Positions 24,539 to 32,191 of a DNA stretch of 64,000 nt are shown here, in pieces. The stretch is from positions 10,613 to 74,612 of the forward strand of contig JBFWPF010000005.1 in the NCBI GenBank assembly GCA_050250135.1. Direction: 5' to 3'. A model generated the notes under the pieces. The model was given only the letters and a program-made list of their open reading frames with translations. It did not search any database and was not told where the DNA came from. Positions within the stretch are counted from its first letter, which is position 1, and the number at the start of each line of letters is the position of its first letter. Made by a program: the position numbers and the translations under genes. This DNA comes from JBFWPF01 sp050250135. Lineage in GTDB: Bacteria; Chlamydiota; Chlamydiia; Chlamydiales; JAFEGQ01.

Positions 24539-25723
24539 GTGATGTTTAAGGCGGTTTTGTTAGGGCTAACCACTCTCCTCTTGGTCTCCACTCCAGGTTG
24601 GGCAAAAGAGGCAACGATCAAGGTGCTGATCGCCACCGACCTGCCCGAAGCGCAGGTGAGGACCGACGGGGGCTACCGGGTGAAAAACCCCCAGACCGGT
24701 AAAACGATTACCCGAAGCCTCCTTAGCAAGAACTACCAGGTCCTCCCCATGGCCACCGGCCTTAAGTGGGGCGAGGAATTTCCCGGCATCTACCAGATCA
24801 CGATTGCGCCTCGCAATGCCGACCAGCCGATCATTTTCAACGGCGCCGAGTACCCCGGCGTCCTCCACATCTACCAGGTGGAAAGGGGCCTCAGCGTCGT
24901 CAACGAGGTCCCTGTCGAGGCCTACGTAAAGCTCCTCCTCACCAACAAGCTCCAGGGGCGCCCTTCGACCGAGGTCCTATCGGCCCTTGTGATCGCTCAA
25001 CGGACGAGCGCCTATTTCGATCTCCAGAAGGGGCCGACGGCCTACTGGCAGGTTAGGGCGCAGGAGGTTGGCTATTTCCCGAGGGCCATTCCCACCTCCA
25101 TTGAACGGGTGGCCAAGCGGACCGAGAATATGGTCCTGGTCTCCGATACCGCCCCGGGCAAGGCCTTCCCCGCCGTCTGGACCGAAAATTGCGGAGGAAA
25201 GACCGCCCCTTACGCCCTCCTCTTCCGAAAAGGGGTAGCGGTCTCCCTGCCCGGCGTCGATGCCCCCCTTGCCCTCCGCGACAAGGGAGCCTCCGCCTGG
25301 AACTACACCCTCTCTAAAGGGGACCTTGCCGCCGCTGCGAGCCTAAACAGTATTAGCCACATCAACCTCTTCACCGACCCCCACTCGGGGAAGGTCTACT
25401 CGGTCCGCCTCTTCGATGGAGAGCGGTGGCGCGACTTTGACTACTTCACCTTCCAGAAGCTAGTCGGCAGCGAGCACCTCGTCAGTAGCGATTTCTCAGT
25501 GACCGTCGAAGAGGACCAGGTCCACTTCCACGGCTACGGCGAGGGGCATGGGGTAGGCCTTTGCCTCCACAGCGCTGAGGAGATGGCCAAGCGGGGGCAG
25601 AATGCCCGGGATATCCTAAAGGCCTTCTTCCCCACCACCCAGATTGAGGTGGTTTCGGGGGAGACCGCCGCCCTTCAGCCCCGCCGCGGCTCCCAGCCCT
25701 CCCTGATCCGCCGTAGCCTATAG
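24539..25723 (+). CDS. spoIID: SpoIID-family septal glycan-cleaving (lytic transglycosylase) protein
   Basis: This 394-residue exported protein has a signal peptide (MFKAVLLGLTTLLLVSTPGWA). A SpoIID/LytB domain follows with VVNEVPVEAYVKLLLTNKLQ, LSALVIAQRTSAYFDLQKG, VWTENCGGKTAPYALLF, and the conserved C-terminal GYGEGHGVGLCLHSAEEMAK, FFPTTQIEV. In chlamydiae a SpoIID homologue cleaves glycan strands of septal peptidoglycan, so this is a division protein acting in the periplasm. A mature-length tail rich in Arg/Ser ends the protein. It follows ruvB by 45 bp and occupies the slot before glgX in the chlamydial order, with four Inc-like genes inserted between. Confidence 0.9.
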   Translation: MMFKAVLLGLTTLLLVSTPGWAKEATIKVLIATDLPEAQVRTDGGYRVKNPQTGKTITRSLLSKNYQVLPMATGLKWGEEFPGIYQITIAPRNADQPIIFNGAEYPGVLHIYQVERGLSVVNEVPVEAYVKLLLTNKLQGRPSTEVLSALVIAQRTSAYFDLQKGPTAYWQVRAQEVGYFPRAIPTSIERVAKRTENMVLVSDTAPGKAFPAVWTENCGGKTAPYALLFRKGVAVSLPGVDAPLALRDKGASAWNYTLSKGDLAAAASLNSISHINLFTDPHSGKVYSVRLFDGERWRDFDYFTFQKLVGSEHLVSSDFSVTVEEDQVHFHGYGEGHGVGLCLHSAEEMAKRGQNARDILKAFFPTTQIEVVSGETAALQPRRGSQPSLIRRSL

Positions 25724-25832
25724 CCCCTACTGCAGGGAAATTAAAATATATTCTATATTATTATTTTTGTTGCAATATTCTTTGCGTTGAGTTATTGTTT
25801 TTACACGAACGTAACAAACGCATGAGGTAATC

Positions 25833-26714
25833 ATGGAAGACACTCTAATAACAAGTAAATATTTTAGCGCAACTGAGACTGGCGAGGCCAACTTTCAGGC
25901 CTTTAAAGAGGGTGCGCGGACCCTACCCCCTTTTGTCCCCTATCAGCCCGATCAGACCCTTATTAACGCGGCGAATCAGCGAGCCAGCCTCTTTACCCGG
26001 GCCGGATGGCTAACCATCGCCATCGGGGCGGCCGCTCTTTTCATCCCTAACCGGGCCCGCTTGGCAGGTCTGCTTGCCCTTCCAGTCGCCGGTGGCTTCT
26101 TCGTAGCAAGCCACCAAAAGAAGAGCTGGATCAAGAGTGAGCAGGATAAGGCAATCGTCAAGGATCAGTCTGCTGAGCTAAGCAAGATCTACGAAGAGAT
26201 GGCAGGCTACCTAACTGAGCGGCAAAAGAGCCTCGAAGCTGAGATCGTGGGTGAGTTTAACAAACGGATGATGGACGCTAAAGCAGGTGACTGGGGTGAT
26301 CGCATTGCGATTAGAAAGGAGATCAAGGAGACGTCTCTCCAAGAGCACCAGAAGCAGCTAGCCCCGAGACTGGTTAAAATGATAGAGAATGAGGACACGA
26401 ATACCGGTTGGAACTTCCTGATCTACTCGTGCGCATGGCGGGCCGAGGCAGAGGGCCAGGCCCTTAGCAACGTTTATCAGGAAAAAATGAAAGAGCTGAT
26501 GGAAGACCTAGAGGCGATTCCTGCTCCTGTGTCAGAAGCTTCTCCTGCTGAACAGCAGTTCGGAGCGCTTTCCCACGCTAGCAACGGATCGCTGCCTACC
26601 TTCGGTACACCAGAGGCTGTGAAGAGCGCCTTTGGGGGTCGCATTGAGGCCTTTACCGACATGAGCAGCGAGAAGTGGCAGCTCAGGGCCGTTGAGGTTG
26701 AGAGCGCCGAATAA
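25833..26714 (+). CDS. Inc-like membrane protein, first of four tandem paralogues
   Basis: This 293-residue protein has no signal peptide. A two-segment hydrophobic hairpin at about 53-90 (AGWLTIAIGAAALFIPNRAR, then LAGLLALPVAGGFFVASHQK) is the hallmark layout of chlamydial inclusion-membrane proteins. A charged, coiled-coil-like cytosolic part follows with the family motif YEEMAGYLTERQKSLEAEI then GEFNKRM. The ~80-residue C-terminal part is Ala/Ser/Pro-rich. It is the most divergent of four consecutive paralogues (to 29161). An AT-rich 110-bp promoter region lies upstream and a hairpin terminator lies just after it, so it is probably transcribed on its own. Confidence 0.65.
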   Translation: MEDTLITSKYFSATETGEANFQAFKEGARTLPPFVPYQPDQTLINAANQRASLFTRAGWLTIAIGAAALFIPNRARLAGLLALPVAGGFFVASHQKKSWIKSEQDKAIVKDQSAELSKIYEEMAGYLTERQKSLEAEIVGEFNKRMMDAKAGDWGDRIAIRKEIKETSLQEHQKQLAPRLVKMIENEDTNTGWNFLIYSCAWRAEAEGQALSNVYQEKMKELMEDLEAIPAPVSEASPAEQQFGALSHASNGSLPTFGTPEAVKSAFGGRIEAFTDMSSEKWQLRAVEVESAE

Positions 26715-26727
26715 GCCAGCAAGGCAA

Positions 26728-26753
26728 GGCCCCCATCCCCAAGGATGGGGGCC
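26728..26753 (+). terminator. Rho-independent-type terminator after the first Inc-like gene
   Basis: A perfect 11-bp stem GGCCCCCATCC (26728-26738) and GGATGGGGGCC (26743-26753) with loop CCAA is followed by TAGTCTTCTT. It starts 14 bp after the stop codon. A new TATACT -10-like box (26778-26783) before the next gene supports separate transcription. Confidence 0.85.
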
Positions 26754-26807
26754 TAGTCTTCTTAGTCGCGATCCGGTTATACTATTTAGCAGCAGTTGGA
26801 GGCTCTT

Positions 26808-27536
26808 ATGGAGGCTATTAGCTCTACCTACCTCGATCCTAAGTTATCGCCTGCGGACAATCTTGCCCTTGTGCTAAAGGGGCAATTCGAGGTGACGCCC
26901 CTTCCTAAAATCGACGATGATTGGGAGGGGATCTACTGGCTCCTCTCCAAGGGGCTGATCGGCCTTAGTTTCGGGCTAGGGTCCGTTAGCCTGGCTGTCA
27001 TCCGGTCGGGTGTCTTTATCCGTCACTACAGCACCGTCGGTGTTATCCCCGCCTTCTTTGCCTCCTTTATCGGTTACCGCCTGGCAGAGGGTCGGCTCAA
27101 GGAGGAGAAGCGGAAGAATTACGACTTGAAGATTGAGCTAGTAGACCAGCACATAAAGGCCACTGGAAAGGTCTATGAGGGGATCGTGGATCATCTTAAG
27201 GAGCGGCGCCAGAACGCTGAGCTAAAGGTGATGGAGGTCTTCAATAATAAAGAAATTACCGAACAGATTGGTTGGTTGCACATTGAAGAGGCCTTTAGGG
27301 AGGTGCCCGAAGCGATGGAGCTAATCGACCTCCGGAAGGCGCTTCGAGGAGCCTTCAAAGCGAGGTATGGTAAGCGCTTTATCCCCGACTTTCACGGACT
27401 GACCCCCCTGATTGCTCAATGGAAGACGGAACTCGATCTTTCACCGAATAGCTGGAGGAGCTCCAATATAGATCTCCTATCAGGCGCCCACCTCGTGCAG
27501 AATGAAAGCCACCACTGGACAATCCAACGCCAATAA
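26808..27536 (+). CDS. Inc-like membrane protein, second of four tandem paralogues
   Basis: This 242-residue protein starts at ATG 26808, with GGAGG five bases upstream; the TTG at 26796 in the same frame is less likely. The N-terminus (YLDPKLSPADNLALVLKGQF) matches the third and fourth genes. A hydrophobic hairpin at about 50-90 (LIGLSFGLGSVSLAVIRSGV, YSTVGVIPAFFASFIGYRL) precedes the motif YEGIVDHLKERRQNAELKVM, EVFNNKE. The charged C-terminal half ends in HHWTIQRQ, close to the WKIQRL end of the fourth paralogue. It is the shortest member. Inclusion-membrane location is inferred from topology only. TATACT near 26778 is a likely -10 box. Confidence 0.65.
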   Translation: MEAISSTYLDPKLSPADNLALVLKGQFEVTPLPKIDDDWEGIYWLLSKGLIGLSFGLGSVSLAVIRSGVFIRHYSTVGVIPAFFASFIGYRLAEGRLKEEKRKNYDLKIELVDQHIKATGKVYEGIVDHLKERRQNAELKVMEVFNNKEITEQIGWLHIEEAFREVPEAMELIDLRKALRGAFKARYGKRFIPDFHGLTPLIAQWKTELDLSPNSWRSSNIDLLSGAHLVQNESHHWTIQRQ

Positions 27537-27546
27537 TGAGGACTTT

Positions 27547-28389
27547 ATGGACGTAACACATGCCACACCCTTGTACTTAGACCCAAAGCTCCCTTCGGAA
27601 CAAAATGTGGAGCGCTTCTTTAACGGGGCCTACGATGTTGCCCCCTTCATTCCCGACCTAAGTCAAGTGGTGAAATGGGAGCGGGCGACAAGGCTCCTTG
27701 TTTGGGGGGGCTGGGCCTCACTGGCTGCCGGCCTTTTCACGGTGGCCTTTGTGAAGGGGCGGCGCCTCTACGGCCTGCTGGCTATCCCCGTCTCAATCGG
27801 CACCTACTGGGGAAGCTGCGAGACAGAGGAAAAAGCCTATGACGAGCGAAAGCGGGTTAATGTGGCAAAGGACAACGCTAAACAGAGCATTGAGGAGAGC
27901 CGAGAGCCGATCTACGAGGGCATGAGAAAGCACTTGGTTAAGCGGCGCCTAGAGATCGAGGCAAAGGTGATCGAGGCCTTCAATGAGGCAAAAGAGACGC
28001 GAGGACCTGTTCCGGAGGAGGTACAAGCGCTAGGTACGGGCGAGGTATCCGATAGGGTCCCCAAGTGGCGCCCTGAGGTGGAGGGACACGCTATTAAAAA
28101 GGCCTATGAAGAGCACGGTGCTGAGGCTGTAAGGCTGCGCTCCTCCTTCCTCAAAGCCTATCAGGGGGCTATTAAGCACTGGGGTGAGGATTGGAAGGTT
28201 CCCGACTGGTTGGAGTACCAAAATCTCAACAAGGCATGGGAGGTTGGGCCTGAGAACATGAAATTTGATTTGGCGTATTACGCGACGAAGATCTTTGCGC
28301 CGGGGACTGACTACAGCTGCGAATGGACTTTGGGAGAGTCAAAGGAGTGTTGCTTTGTGCTTAGGCCTCCCTATTCGTGGAGGAACTAA
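27547..28389 (+). CDS. Inc-like membrane protein, third of four tandem paralogues
   Basis: This 280-residue protein starts at ATG 27547, eleven bases after the previous stop, with TGAGGA as ribosome site. It has YLDPKLPSEQNVERFFNGAY, then a hydrophobic hairpin at about 47-84 (LLVWGGWASLAAGLFTVAFV, LYGLLAIPVSIGTYWGS). The family motif is YEGMRKHLVKRRLEIEAKVI, EAFNEAK, and a long charged C-terminal domain contains WRPEVEGHAIKKAYEEHG. It is closest to the fourth paralogue, sharing KRRLEIE and the W-R-P-E-x-E-G block. It overlaps the preferred start of the fourth gene. Confidence 0.68.
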   Translation: MDVTHATPLYLDPKLPSEQNVERFFNGAYDVAPFIPDLSQVVKWERATRLLVWGGWASLAAGLFTVAFVKGRRLYGLLAIPVSIGTYWGSCETEEKAYDERKRVNVAKDNAKQSIEESREPIYEGMRKHLVKRRLEIEAKVIEAFNEAKETRGPVPEEVQALGTGEVSDRVPKWRPEVEGHAIKKAYEEHGAEAVRLRSSFLKAYQGAIKHWGEDWKVPDWLEYQNLNKAWEVGPENMKFDLAYYATKIFAPGTDYSCEWTLGESKECCFVLRPPYSWRN

Positions 28390-29161
28390 CGTTTCCGCTT
28401 ACCTCGATATCACTCTAACTCCTGAGGAGAACTTCGGCCGCTTCTATAGCGGAGCGGTCGATGTTGCGCCGCCGACCCTTCCGTGCAAAGCGGAGGCAGA
28501 GCGGTGGGATAAGGTGACCCGCCGGCTTGAAGGGGGTATGGCCTTCTCCTTAGGGGCAGGGTTTAGCCTACTCGCCCTTGCCACTGGGCATCGCCGGTAT
28601 GGCCTCCTCTTTCTCCCCGTTGCAGCGGGTTGCTGGAAGGTTAGCCAAAAAACAGGGGAGTGGGCAGAGGGGGAGCGGATGAGGGCCCGTGAGGAAAAGA
28701 GGGGGGCCAAGGGGAAGCAAGTCAATGATCGCGAGACGATCTACAAGGGGATGAAGGATTACCTCATCAAGCGGCGCCTAGAGATCGAGGGAGAGGTGAT
28801 CAAGGCCTTTAATGGGCAAGAGAGGAAGCCTTCAAAGCCGATTATTGGCATCAGCGGGTATCAGTCGGTCGCTATACCTGCCTATTGGCGGCCTGAGGAG
28901 GAGGGGAAAGGACTTGTTCAGACCTACCAAAAGGCAGGAGCCCCCTTTATCCAGATGAAGCAGCAGTTTCTGCAGGCCTGTGAGGGCTCCCAAAAGACCC
29001 CCTTTCACTTGGAGTATGGGGAGCTCTACCGAGAATGGAAGGCCCTCCCTGATAAGCCGCAATTTGCGAACACACAGGTGGTGGCGCAGCTCTTTGCCCC
29101 GAAAGTCTCCTGTGTCTTAGAGGGCACGACCTGGAAAATCCAACGACTACCCCCTCTTTAG
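28355..29161 (+). CDS. Inc-like membrane protein, fourth of four tandem paralogues (unusual start)
   Basis: This ~268-residue paralogue has the sequence SAYLDITLTPEENFGRFYSG, a hydrophobic hairpin (MAFSLGAGFSLLALATGH, YGLLFLPVAAGCW), the motif YKGMKDYLIKRRLEIEGEVI, KAFNGQE, and YWRPEEEGKGLVQTYQK. No ATG or GTG stands where the paralogues start. Two possibilities exist. TTG 28355 is preceded by AAGGAG with 7-base spacing. Alternatively a non-standard GTT 28391 follows GGAGGA (28379-28384) with 6-base spacing, exactly at the homologous position. The frame is otherwise intact. I give the TTG start. The 3' end overlaps the convergent glgX by 15 bp. Confidence 0.62.
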   Translation: MCLGLPIRGGTNVSAYLDITLTPEENFGRFYSGAVDVAPPTLPCKAEAERWDKVTRRLEGGMAFSLGAGFSLLALATGHRRYGLLFLPVAAGCWKVSQKTGEWAEGERMRAREEKRGAKGKQVNDRETIYKGMKDYLIKRRLEIEGEVIKAFNGQERKPSKPIIGISGYQSVAIPAYWRPEEEGKGLVQTYQKAGAPFIQMKQQFLQACEGSQKTPFHLEYGELYREWKALPDKPQFANTQVVAQLFAPKVSCVLEGTTWKIQRLPPL

Positions 29162-31102
29162 GAGGAGGGCTGAGTAGCTCTCCATCTCGTAGGGGTGAGC
29201 GGGATCGAGGGGGAAGGCCTCCCCGTCAGGGGAGAAGTCGTGGGGGGGGTGGAGGGCAGTATCGGCAATGCGGAGCCAGGGCTTGCCAGGAGGAAGGCGG
29301 ACCTCCCGCCTCTTCCAGCTCGCATTAAACGCAATGTAGAGATCGTTCAGCGCCAGCGCAATAAAACGGCGCCCCCAGTTGGGGCTCCCCAGGTCGGGGC
29401 CGTAGAGGATCACCTGCTTGGGCTCCTTCCCCCTCTTGTTGGACCACAGGTCAGATAGCCGCTTCCACATCTCCGCGATGACCTTCCGGTTTTCAGTGGC
29501 GGGGAGGGAGAGCTCGGGGGGGAGGGGCTGCGGGACCTCCCACAGCAGGGGCCCCTTCGTTAGCCCAGGATTGGCCTTGCGGAAGGCGATGAGCCCCTGG
29601 GTAAAGCGGAGGAGGTCCTCATCCTGTTTGTCCCAAGGGAAGTAGCTCAAGGCATTATCCTGACACCAGGTGTTGTTGTTCCCCTTTTTGGTCTGGCTCA
29701 CCTCATCCCCCATCTGAATCATCGGCAGGCCTCGGGCGATGAGGAGGGCGAGGAGGTGGTTGCGCTTCTGGCGGGCCCGAAGGCTCAGGATCGCCGGGTC
29801 GTCGGTCGGCCCCTCAACGCCACAATTCCAGCTGTCGTTGTGGCTGGAGCCATCCCGGTTCCCCTCCCCATTGGCCTGGTTGTGCTTGTCGTTGTAGGAG
29901 ACCAGGTCGGTGAGGGTAAAGCCATCGTGGGAGGTGACAAAGTTGACGGGGGAGGTAGAGGGGTAGATCTGCGGGGAGCCGAGTAGGGAGGAGGCAAAAG
30001 GGGCAACAAGCCCATCGGCCCCCTTGAGGAAGCGGCGGGCAGTATCGCGAAAGGCCCCATTCCACTCGCTCCAGGGGCCCCAGCGGGGGAACTGGCCAAG
30101 TTGGTAGGTGCCCAGATCCCACGGCTCGGCGATTAGCTTGACCTTGGAGAGGAGGGGATCGGCGCGGATGGCGGCCAGGAGTGGGGGGTCGTCGAGGATC
30201 TCCCCATTGTCCCCCCGAGTGAGTATGGAGGCGAGGTCAAAGCGGAAGCCGTCGACCCCCATTTCGCGGCTCCAGTAGCGGAGGCTATCGAGGATAAGAG
30301 TTTGGGTCGGCTGGGTGTTTGGAGAGAGGGTGTTGCCACAGCCCGAGTAGTTGGTGTGGACGCCGTTATCGAGGATGTAGTGGTCGGGGGAGAGGGCGTG
30401 GGGGCCATCGCCGGTGTGGTTGTAGACGACATCGAGTATCACCTCAATTCCGGCCCGATGGCACTCGCGGACGAGGGTTTTGAACTCCCCGATAGGGTCA
30501 ACCGAGGCGTAGCCGCTCATGGGGGCAAAAAAGCCAAGGCTCCCATACCCCCAGAAGTTCTTTAGCCGCTCGCCGGTTTTGGGGTGGTGCCCCTTATAGG
30601 AATAGGGGTCGAACTCGAAGATGGGGAGGAGCTCGATGGCGTTGATGCCGAGCTGCTGGAGGTAGGGGAGGCGCTCGACTAGGCCGAGGAAGGTGCCCGG
30701 GTGGGCAACGGGAGCAGAGGCGGTGAAGGCGCGCACATGGAGCTCATAGACGATCAGGTCGCTAAGGGGGCGGCCTGGGCTTGTCACCCCTTGCCAATCA
30801 AAGGGGGGAGGGTTGACGACAAGGGCTTTTGCCCGGTAAGCCCCCTTGCGGCTCCAGCACTCGGTGTCGACAAAGGCAAGGGCGTAAGGGTCGAGGAGCC
30901 CCTTGCGGCCATCAAGGGTGTAGGTGTAGGGAACCCCCGCCCCAACCCCCTCGACCTCGACCTCCCAGGTGGCCCCCTTCTTCTGGAGGGGGACCTTCCG
31001 GTGCGGGAGGACAAGGGTGACCTCGGCGGCCGAAGGGGCGTAGAGGGCAAAGGTGACCCCCCGCTTGGTGACGGTGGCCCCTAGTGGGGTAGTGCTTTCC
31101 AT
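29147..31102 (-). CDS. glgX: Glycogen debranching enzyme (GlgX-type isoamylase)
   Basis: This 651-residue GH13 enzyme hydrolyses alpha-1,6 branch points of glycogen. An N-terminal carbohydrate-binding beta-sandwich (LGATVTKRGVTFALYAPSAA) precedes the barrel. Conserved regions are VILDVVYNHTGDG (region I), GFRFDLASIL with the nucleophile Asp, LIAEPWDLGTYQ with the acid/base Glu, and NFVTSHDGFTLTDLV (region IV). The C-terminal beta domain ends in ESYSALLLKRG. It corresponds to CT042 and complements glgA at 5.4 kb. It is divergent from the Slc1-like chaperone gene. Confidence 0.95.
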   Translation of the reverse strand: MESTTPLGATVTKRGVTFALYAPSAAEVTLVLPHRKVPLQKKGATWEVEVEGVGAGVPYTYTLDGRKGLLDPYALAFVDTECWSRKGAYRAKALVVNPPPFDWQGVTSPGRPLSDLIVYELHVRAFTASAPVAHPGTFLGLVERLPYLQQLGINAIELLPIFEFDPYSYKGHHPKTGERLKNFWGYGSLGFFAPMSGYASVDPIGEFKTLVRECHRAGIEVILDVVYNHTGDGPHALSPDHYILDNGVHTNYSGCGNTLSPNTQPTQTLILDSLRYWSREMGVDGFRFDLASILTRGDNGEILDDPPLLAAIRADPLLSKVKLIAEPWDLGTYQLGQFPRWGPWSEWNGAFRDTARRFLKGADGLVAPFASSLLGSPQIYPSTSPVNFVTSHDGFTLTDLVSYNDKHNQANGEGNRDGSSHNDSWNCGVEGPTDDPAILSLRARQKRNHLLALLIARGLPMIQMGDEVSQTKKGNNNTWCQDNALSYFPWDKQDEDLLRFTQGLIAFRKANPGLTKGPLLWEVPQPLPPELSLPATENRKVIAEMWKRLSDLWSNKRGKEPKQVILYGPDLGSPNWGRRFIALALNDLYIAFNASWKRREVRLPPGKPWLRIADTALHPPHDFSPDGEAFPLDPAHPYEMESYSALLLKRG

Positions 31103-31216
31103 ATCGAGTCCTATACAAAAGTTTTGTGTTTAGAGCGAGTGGCGCTTGATCTTAATCAGCGCGCTGTGAGACAACGGAATGCTAGTACTAAGCGGCCGTT
31201 GTGGAGGACGAATCCG

Positions 31217-31744
31217 ATGTCAAAAGAGAATGCCGAAGCCAACCTGAAGGAATTTGGGAAGGAGCTGGGTCTTGAGGGGCTCCAGTTTGACGAGAACAAC
31301 ACCTGTATATTGGGGATCGATGACCAGTTCTCGATGCACCTCACCTACGAGCCCCATTCGGACCGGCTCTATATCTACTCCCCCCTTCTGGATGGGCTGC
31401 CCAAGGATGATAAGTACCGCCTCCGCCTCTACGAGCGGCTCCTAGAGGGGTCGATGCTTGGCGGGCAAATGGCGGGGGGTGGCGTGGGAGTGGCGGTGAA
31501 GGAGGAGCTGATCCTGATCCACTGCACCCTCGACATGGCCCATGCCGATCGGCAGGCGCTGAGAGCCTTTGCTCCCCTCTATGTCGATGTGGTAGAGAAG
31601 TGGCGCAAGGCGTGTGAGGATCTGGCGCAAGGGCGGGAGCCAACGGTTGACTTTACCCCTGGAGCGCCTAGTGGGGCAGGGAAACCTCCTCCACCTCAGC
31701 AGAAGCCAGGTGGGAAGCCAGGTGAAGGATTTATTCGAGCATAG
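31217..31744 (+). CDS. CT043/Slc1-like type III secretion chaperone
   Basis: This 175-residue acidic protein matches the chlamydial chaperone CT043 (Slc1) in position, before ssb and pepA and after glgX, and in class: small, soluble, with the SycE-type alpha/beta pattern. It shows MSKENAEANLKEFGKELGLE, FDENNTCILGIDDQFSMHLT, YEPHSDRLYIYSPLLDGLPK, and YERLLEGSMLGGQMAGGGVG. A proline/glycine-rich tail of ~35 residues extends beyond the chaperone domain. Slc1 keeps early type III effectors secretion-ready. Start ATG 31217 has GGAGGA upstream at good spacing; the open frame to 31124 lacks similarity. ssb follows 9 bp later. Confidence 0.83.
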   Translation: MSKENAEANLKEFGKELGLEGLQFDENNTCILGIDDQFSMHLTYEPHSDRLYIYSPLLDGLPKDDKYRLRLYERLLEGSMLGGQMAGGGVGVAVKEELILIHCTLDMAHADRQALRAFAPLYVDVVEKWRKACEDLAQGREPTVDFTPGAPSGAGKPPPPQQKPGGKPGEGFIRA

Positions 31745-31753
31745 GGGGATAAG

Positions 31754-32182
31754 ATGAATTGGATTGTGTTAGCGGGCCATCTGGGCGATGACCCTGAAGA
31801 GCGGATGACACCAGGGGGGCAGAAGGTGACCTCCTTTCGGATCGCCTGCAACACCCGAAAGGGGGGGCAGGATGAGACCACCTGGTACCGGGTGACCGTA
31901 TGGGGGGACCGATTTGACCGGATGATGCCCTACGTGAAGAAGGGGAGCGCCCTGATTGTAACGGGAGAGCTCCACAAGCCCCAGATCTATACAGGAAAGG
32001 ATGGGGAGCCTAGAGTGGGCCTTGAGGTGACGGCGGAGAATATCCGCTTCAGCCCGTTTGGCAAGGGGGGAGAGAGGCAGCAGTCCCAGCAGGGGAGCGC
32101 CTTCGGGAACCCGGTTAGCCCCGGAGCGAGCCCCGCCCCAGCCTTTGCGGCCGACGCCTCCGATGACGATTTGCCGTTCTAA
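31754..32182 (+). CDS. ssb: Single-stranded DNA-binding protein
   Basis: This 142-residue SSB has an OB-fold (MNWIVLAGHLGDDPEERMTP, GGQKVTSFRIACNTRKGGQ, TTWYRVTVWGDRFDRMMPYV, KKGSALIVTGELHKPQIYTG), then a glycine/glutamine/proline-rich linker and the acidic protein-interaction tip DASDDDLPF. It coats ssDNA and recruits repair factors. It is between the Slc1-like chaperone and pepA, as CT044 is. Spacing on both sides is under 10 bp, so the three genes are one operon. Confidence 0.95.
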   Translation: MNWIVLAGHLGDDPEERMTPGGQKVTSFRIACNTRKGGQDETTWYRVTVWGDRFDRMMPYVKKGSALIVTGELHKPQIYTGKDGEPRVGLEVTAENIRFSPFGKGGERQQSQQGSAFGNPVSPGASPAPAFAADASDDDLPF

Positions 32183-32191
32183 GAGAAGACC

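Noticed and set aside
29195..31084. Several long plus-strand open frames opposite glgX (and similar ones opposite gatA, recN, glgA and the methyltransferase fusion)
   Set aside because: In G/C-rich DNA the antisense of a real gene is often open. These have glycine/proline/arginine-rich composition, no conserved motifs and no ribosome sites.
31124..31216. Upstream start for the Slc1-like chaperone giving a 206-residue protein
   Set aside because: The extra 31 residues are not chaperone-like, and the internal ATG 31217 has a clear GGAGGA ribosome site; the upstream part also overlaps the glgX promoter region.
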